Origin: Siminovitchia acidinfaciens
Lineage (GTDB): Bacteria; Bacillota; Bacilli; Bacillales; Bacillaceae_C
Direction of reading: 5' to 3'
DNA length: 35,223 bases
Assembly: GCF_003605385.1 (NCBI RefSeq)
Contig: NZ_QYTV02000006.1
Location: 1 to 35,223, forward strand
The translations under genes and the position numbers were made by a program. The number at the start of each line of letters is the position of its first letter. Position 1 is the first letter of the stretch. Below the pieces are notes generated by a model. That model saw nothing but the letters and a program-made list of their open reading frames with translations. It had not been told where the DNA came from and did not search any database. Positions 31,718 through 35,223 of the stretch are shown here, piece after piece.

Positions 31718-32236
31718 TCAATCCTGTTTCAATATGGCATTGTATTCCTTGCCTTTTTGTACATATGTATCTATGGATGATTGAATGAGTTCCAGATCTT
31801 TTTCGTTCAACTCGCGCACAACCTTTCCTGGGGAGCCGATAACAAGTGATCTTGGCGGGATTTTTTTCCCGGAAGGGATTAATGTATTTGCTCCAATAAT
31901 ACATTCCTCGCCTATTTCAACATGATCTAAGATCGTAGAGCCCATGCCAATAATTGAGCGCTTTCCAACTTTGCATCCATGTAAAATCACATTATGGCCC
32001 ACAGTGACCTCATCTTCGATAATCGCCGGATAACCCTCATACATATGAATTGTAGTATTGTCCTGAATACTGCATCTTTGCCCGATCTTAATGGGGCCTT
32101 CATCGCCTCGCAGGACGGCATTGAACCAAATCGTCGTTTCCATGCCTACGGTCACATCACCGATTAAATAGGCTCCCGGTGCAATAAACACAGTTGAATG
32201 TACTTCGGGTTCTGCTTGGTTATACGGTATTTTCAT
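31718..32236 (-). CDS. paaY: PaaY-type hexapeptide-repeat protein (gamma-carbonic anhydrase-like)
   Basis: 172 residues with left-handed beta-helix hexapeptide repeats. Zinc ligands of the gamma-carbonic anhydrase family are present: H64, H81 and H86 (TTIHMYEG, TVGHNVILHGC). In phenylacetate clusters PaaY acts as a thioesterase that removes dead-end CoA esters; the place next to paaX favours that role, though YtoA-type carbonic anhydrase-like proteins look very similar. It is preceded by GGAGGTTAAAC. Confidence 0.85.
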   Translation of the reverse strand: MKIPYNQAEPEVHSTVFIAPGAYLIGDVTVGMETTIWFNAVLRGDEGPIKIGQRCSIQDNTTIHMYEGYPAIIEDEVTVGHNVILHGCKVGKRSIIGMGSTILDHVEIGEECIIGANTLIPSGKKIPPRSLVIGSPGKVVRELNEKDLELIQSSIDTYVQKGKEYNAILKQD

Positions 32237-32318
32237 TGTTTAACCTCCATTTGATCTAAATATTTAGAAATTAATCGTCTCTTTTACTATAACACTTTTT
32301 TATGGGATGGTGAAAATA

Positions 32319-33290
32319 TTGAAACGTGCATGTGATTTACTGGGGATAGAATATCCTATCATTCAAGGCGGAATGGGAAATATAAGCAATACACAGTTGA
32401 CATCGGCTGTTTCGGAGGCCGGCGGTTTGGGGACAGTTGGAGCTGGAACGATGCCGCCTGCTGAGGTAGGTAAGATCATTGATGATATCAAAGAACGAAC
32501 GAAGAAACCATTCGCATTGAATATACCGATAACTGTTTCGCAATATACAGAGGAATTGATAGACTTGGCCATCAAACATAAGATTGCGGCGGTGTCTTTG
32601 TCTGCCGGAAACCCGGCCCCTTTTATCCCTCTTTTACAAAAGAACGGTATAAAGGTTATAGTGATTGTCGCTTCAGTCAGGCATGCACTGAAAGCGGAAG
32701 CAGCTGGGGCCGACCTGCTTGTTGCTGAAGGGTTTGAAGCAGCGGGAATCAACTCTAATCTTGAATTAACTACATTTGCACTTATTCCCCAAATCGTAGA
32801 AAAAGTGAAGATCCCAGTCTTCGCTGCTGGTGGAATCGCCGATGGAAGAGGGCTGGCCGCTGCAATGATGCTCGGAGCAAGCGGGGTACAAATGGGTACA
32901 AGGTTTATTGCTACCAAGGAAGCACCTTTCCACCCGGTTTATAAAAAGAAACTTCTGGAAGCGGATGATCTCGGCACTGTCATTTTAGGACGTTCCTTGG
33001 GAAGGGTGCGGAGGGTTCTTAAAGGAAACTATGCGGAATCAATAATTGAAGCGGAAAAAAAAGGTATGAAGATTGAGGATTTTGTTGAGAAAACCTCTGA
33101 GGATTACCATATTAAAGGGGCTATTCATGGAGACTTTAACGGCGGCTACGTCAATGCGGGACAGGCAGCCGGACTTATTGATGATATTCCTAGTGTCCGG
33201 CAATTGTTAGAAGGTATGATGGCACAGGCATGCAGCCAGATGAAAAGTGTGTATAATCAATGCAGGGAATATCCTATTAGCCGGAGTTAG
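32319..33290 (+). CDS. FMN-dependent nitronate monooxygenase/enoyl reductase II family protein
   Basis: 323 residues from TTG 32319; an in-frame ATG at 32307 gives 327. TTG is favoured because GGATGGTGA sits at good spacing, while the ATG has no site. FMN-binding family features: YPIIQGGMGNIS at the N-terminus, VAEGFEAAG in the middle, and AAGGIADGRGLAAAMMLGASGVQMGTRF. Families with this fold include nitronate monooxygenases and FabK enoyl-ACP reductases; I cannot tell which. It has its own promoter-like TATAAC and its own terminator; a link to the paa genes is not shown. Confidence 0.85.
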   Translation: MKRACDLLGIEYPIIQGGMGNISNTQLTSAVSEAGGLGTVGAGTMPPAEVGKIIDDIKERTKKPFALNIPITVSQYTEELIDLAIKHKIAAVSLSAGNPAPFIPLLQKNGIKVIVIVASVRHALKAEAAGADLLVAEGFEAAGINSNLELTTFALIPQIVEKVKIPVFAAGGIADGRGLAAAMMLGASGVQMGTRFIATKEAPFHPVYKKKLLEADDLGTVILGRSLGRVRRVLKGNYAESIIEAEKKGMKIEDFVEKTSEDYHIKGAIHGDFNGGYVNAGQAAGLIDDIPSVRQLLEGMMAQACSQMKSVYNQCREYPISRS

Positions 33291-33333
33291 ATATGTCACA
33301 AAGAAATTCGCATGATAATTTCGTATATACTTT

Positions 33334-33372
33334 AAAATGACGCTTGGATAAAATATGGCCAAGCGTCATTTT
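33334..33372 (+). terminator. Terminator upstream of deoD
   Basis: A perfect 14-bp stem AAAATGACGCTTGG (33334-33347) and CCAAGCGTCATTTT (33359-33372). Confidence 0.85.
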
Positions 33373-33447
33373 ATTTGAAGTTAATTTGCATCAAAATCAG
33401 TAAACATTTAATATATGAGTTGAAGTAAATTAGGAAGGGGAATGAAA

Positions 33448-34152
33448 ATGAGTATACATATAAATGCACCGGAATCTGCCATTGCCGAGACGATTCTTTT
33501 GCCAGGGGATCCGCTGCGTGCAAAATACATCGCCGAAACCTTTTTGGATAACGCTCAATGCTATAATACTGTTCGAAATATGCTGGGATATACAGGTGAA
33601 TATAAAGGAAAAAGAATTTCAGTTCAGGGAACCGGAATGGGCGTTCCATCCATCTCCATTTATATTAATGAGCTCATGGAAAGTTACAATGTGCAAAATT
33701 TGATCAGAGTAGGAACTTGTGGTGCGATTCAAAAAGATGTTAAAGTTCGTGATGTCATCCTTGCAATGTCAGCTTCGACCGATTCACAGATGAACCGCCT
33801 GACATTCAATGGAATTGACTATGCGCCTACGGCATCATTTGACCTTTTAAAGAAAGCATATGATGAAGGGGTAAACAAGGGTCTTCATTTAAAAGTAGGG
33901 AATGTATTTACTGCAGATATGTTTTACAACGACAATGAGGAACATGAGAAATGGGCACAGTACGGTATTTTGGCACTTGAAATGGAAACAGCCGCACTTT
34001 ATACACTAGCTGCTAAATTTGGGCGTAAAGCTCTTTCGATTTTGACAGTGAGCGACCATATCATTACGGGTGAGTTGACAAGCGCGGAAGAACGGCAGAC
34101 AACCTTTAACGATATGATTGAAGTGGCATTAGAATCAGCCGTTAAAAGTTAA
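33448..34152 (+). CDS. deoD: Purine nucleoside phosphorylase DeoD type
   Basis: 234 residues from ATG 33448; AGGAAGGGG lies 7 bases upstream, while ATG 33442 is too close to it. It phosphorolyses purine (deoxy)nucleosides. Matches B. subtilis DeoD along its length: [43 protein letters not shown] and TVSDHI with the catalytic Asp. It precedes the VanY-like gene as in B. subtilis (deoD-yodJ). Confidence 0.97.
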   Translation: MSIHINAPESAIAETILLPGDPLRAKYIAETFLDNAQCYNTVRNMLGYTGEYKGKRISVQGTGMGVPSISIYINELMESYNVQNLIRVGTCGAIQKDVKVRDVILAMSASTDSQMNRLTFNGIDYAPTASFDLLKKAYDEGVNKGLHLKVGNVFTADMFYNDNEEHEKWAQYGILALEMETAALYTLAAKFGRKALSILTVSDHIITGELTSAEERQTTFNDMIEVALESAVKS

Positions 34153-34204
34153 TTGTCCGGAAAATAATTTTTTTGAAAGTGAATTGGAGTAGTGAGATTT
34201 TCGT

Positions 34205-35014
34205 ATGAAAAAAATGACTAGCATCATCGTGGCTGGGCTCTTGCTTGCTGGATGTCAATGGAGTCAATTCCAGGGAGAAAACAGACAGGAACAGAAACCG
34301 GACAGCACCTCAGAGTCTTCTTCAATAAAGGAAAAAAGTGCGGAAAGGAATAACCAAAAAGATTCCGAACTTACTTTAGATGCTGCATATTTTAATGAAG
34401 TAAATGAAGTGAATGGTAAACAGGAAATTATGAATGCAAGCAATACGATGGCATTAGTGAATAAAACATTTGCTTTGCCTAGTGATTATGTACCAGATGA
34501 TTTGATTCGTCCAAAAGTGGACTTTTCCTTTGGAAATCAGGATATTGAAAAAAGCTACTTAAGGAAAGAAGCTGCAGATGCCTTAGAAAAAATGTTTAAA
34601 GCAGCAAAAAATGAAGGTATTCGTTTGTATGCTTCTTCCGGATATCGGTCTTATGACCGTCAAAATGGGGTTTTTCAAGCAGAGGTAAATAAATCAGGAG
34701 AGACTAAGGCTGCCCAGGCTGTTGCCGTTCCTGGAACAAGCGAACATCAGACAGGATTGGCAATGGACATAACAAGTGAGTCTGTACAACATCTTTTAGT
34801 TCAGGAATTCGAAAACACATCTGAGGGCAAATGGCTAAAGGACAATGCACATCGCTTTGGGTATATTCTACGATATCCAAAAGGCAAAGAAGAAGTCACT
34901 GGATATCAGTTTGAGCCATGGCACTTCAGATATGTAGGGGAAAAAGCAGCAAAAATCATCTATGAGCGTGATTGGACACTTGAGGAATACTTCGATAATG
35001 TAGCAAAAATATAA
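34205..35014 (+). CDS. yodJ: VanY-family D-alanyl-D-alanine carboxypeptidase lipoprotein (YodJ)
   Basis: 269 residues. Lipoprotein signal with lipobox LLAGC (C17), then a low-complexity Ser/Lys/Gln-rich linker to about residue 55, then the VanY catalytic domain. Zinc ligands are H181 and D188 (SEHQTGLAMDIT) and H240 (EPWHFRYVG), with E237 as the likely general base. It trims D-Ala from peptidoglycan stem peptides outside the membrane. It is 52 bases after deoD, as in B. subtilis. A weak ribosome binding site (GTGAG) precedes the ATG. Confidence 0.93.
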   Translation: MKKMTSIIVAGLLLAGCQWSQFQGENRQEQKPDSTSESSSIKEKSAERNNQKDSELTLDAAYFNEVNEVNGKQEIMNASNTMALVNKTFALPSDYVPDDLIRPKVDFSFGNQDIEKSYLRKEAADALEKMFKAAKNEGIRLYASSGYRSYDRQNGVFQAEVNKSGETKAAQAVAVPGTSEHQTGLAMDITSESVQHLLVQEFENTSEGKWLKDNAHRFGYILRYPKGKEEVTGYQFEPWHFRYVGEKAAKIIYERDWTLEEYFDNVAKI

Positions 35015-35016
35015 CG

Positions 35017-35047
35017 ACTTTGCCTTTTAACGGGCAAAGTTTTTTTA
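35017..35047 (+). terminator. Terminator of yodJ
   Basis: ACTTTGCC (35017-35024) and GGCAAAGT (35033-35040), followed by seven T residues. Confidence 0.88.
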
Positions 35048-35102
35048 TAGGAAATTATAAAGCGCATAAGTTTGTTGATAACTTATTATCTATTCGTGCT
35101 AC

Positions 35103-35223
35103 ATCCAGCTCCAGCGCCTAGCCCCTCGAGGTCACAAGCCGCTTCCCTGTGGTGGCTGAAGAGCTGCCTCCTCGGGAATCGTCTTGTGCTTGTCGGGGCT
35201 GATCAAAGCGCTTGCGCTTTTGT
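35103..35223 (+). repeat. Dispersed intergenic element (superfamily 1), cut by window end
   Basis: TCCAGCTCCAGCGCCTAGCC, CTCGAGGTCACAAGC, CCTCGGGAATCGTCTTGTG, then GCGCTTGCGCTTTT. A short form lacking the middle block of the 10027 and 11340 elements. It may continue beyond the window. Confidence 0.72.

Noticed and set aside
32363-32917. 184-codon minus-strand ORF opposite the FMN oxidoreductase gene
   Set aside because: It is antisense to a clearly conserved gene, low in complexity (Ala/Ser/Ile-rich) and has no start signals.

Overview
The window is a chromosomal segment of a Gram-positive, spore-forming Bacillaceae bacterium, a Bacillus sensu lato relative and not B. subtilis itself. Evidence: strong AGGAGG-type ribosome binding sites, GTG starts, sigma-A promoters and T-rich hairpin terminators; blocks of genes with close B. 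subtilis counterparts (ypcP-ypdQ-ypeP-ypeQ-cspD, ypgR-yphP, thyA-dfrA, ypmR-ypmS-msrA-msrB, yozE/yozD, deoD-yodJ); a YjcZ-type sporulation peptide; and GC-rich intergenic repeats of a kind common in environmental Bacillus genomes. No rRNA, tRNA, CRISPR array or prophage was seen.

Layout. 1-66: probable terminal inverted repeat of an IS3-family (IS150-type) element that extends off the left edge. 230-2841: nucleic-acid metabolism (5'-3' exonuclease, two RNase H-fold proteins, a zinc-finger protein, cold-shock protein). 3126-5604: MntR and formate-tetrahydrofolate ligase. 5819-7412: a CvfC/YpgR HEAT-repeat protein and the bacilliredoxin YphP, followed by a 24-residue membrane peptide gene on the opposite strand (7451-7525). 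7755-9737: a secreted lethal-factor-like metallopeptidase, thymidylate synthase and dihydrofolate reductase. 10417-14146: DegV, YpmR, YpmS, MsrA and MsrB. 14268-15048: YjcZ-type peptide, YozE, YozD.

15113-32236 is an accessory catabolic block for aromatic acids: an amidase; a PaaI-type thioesterase; a LivKHMGF-type ABC importer on the minus strand; and, on the plus strand, phenylacetate-CoA ligase (paaK), a ferredoxin-NADP reductase and a ferredoxin, the phenylacetyl-CoA epoxidase genes paaABCD, paaH and paaJ, the regulator paaX, and convergent paaY. The proposed flow is uptake by Liv, activation to phenylacetyl-CoA by PaaK, epoxidation by PaaABC with electrons probably from the FNR/ferredoxin pair in place of PaaE, and final beta-oxidation by PaaH/PaaJ. 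PaaG, PaaZ and PaaF are not in the window, so ring isomerisation, ring opening and one hydratase step must be encoded elsewhere. PaaX would repress until phenylacetyl-CoA accumulates. 32319-35014 returns to housekeeping-type genes (FMN oxidoreductase, deoD, VanY/YodJ carboxypeptidase).

The most unusual non-coding content is a set of dispersed GC-rich intergenic elements: six pieces of one superfamily (134-169, 9744-9881, 10027-10368, 11340-11661, 28278-28570, 35103-35223) and two of another (3681-3776, 16827-16886). All lie between genes, several directly downstream of terminators. Other items to check are a 21-bp in-frame tandem duplication in paaK, a shared 9-mer in the divergent livK/paaK promoters, and a terminator built into the overlapping 3' ends of two convergent genes. 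I did not find a clearly new multi-gene system.
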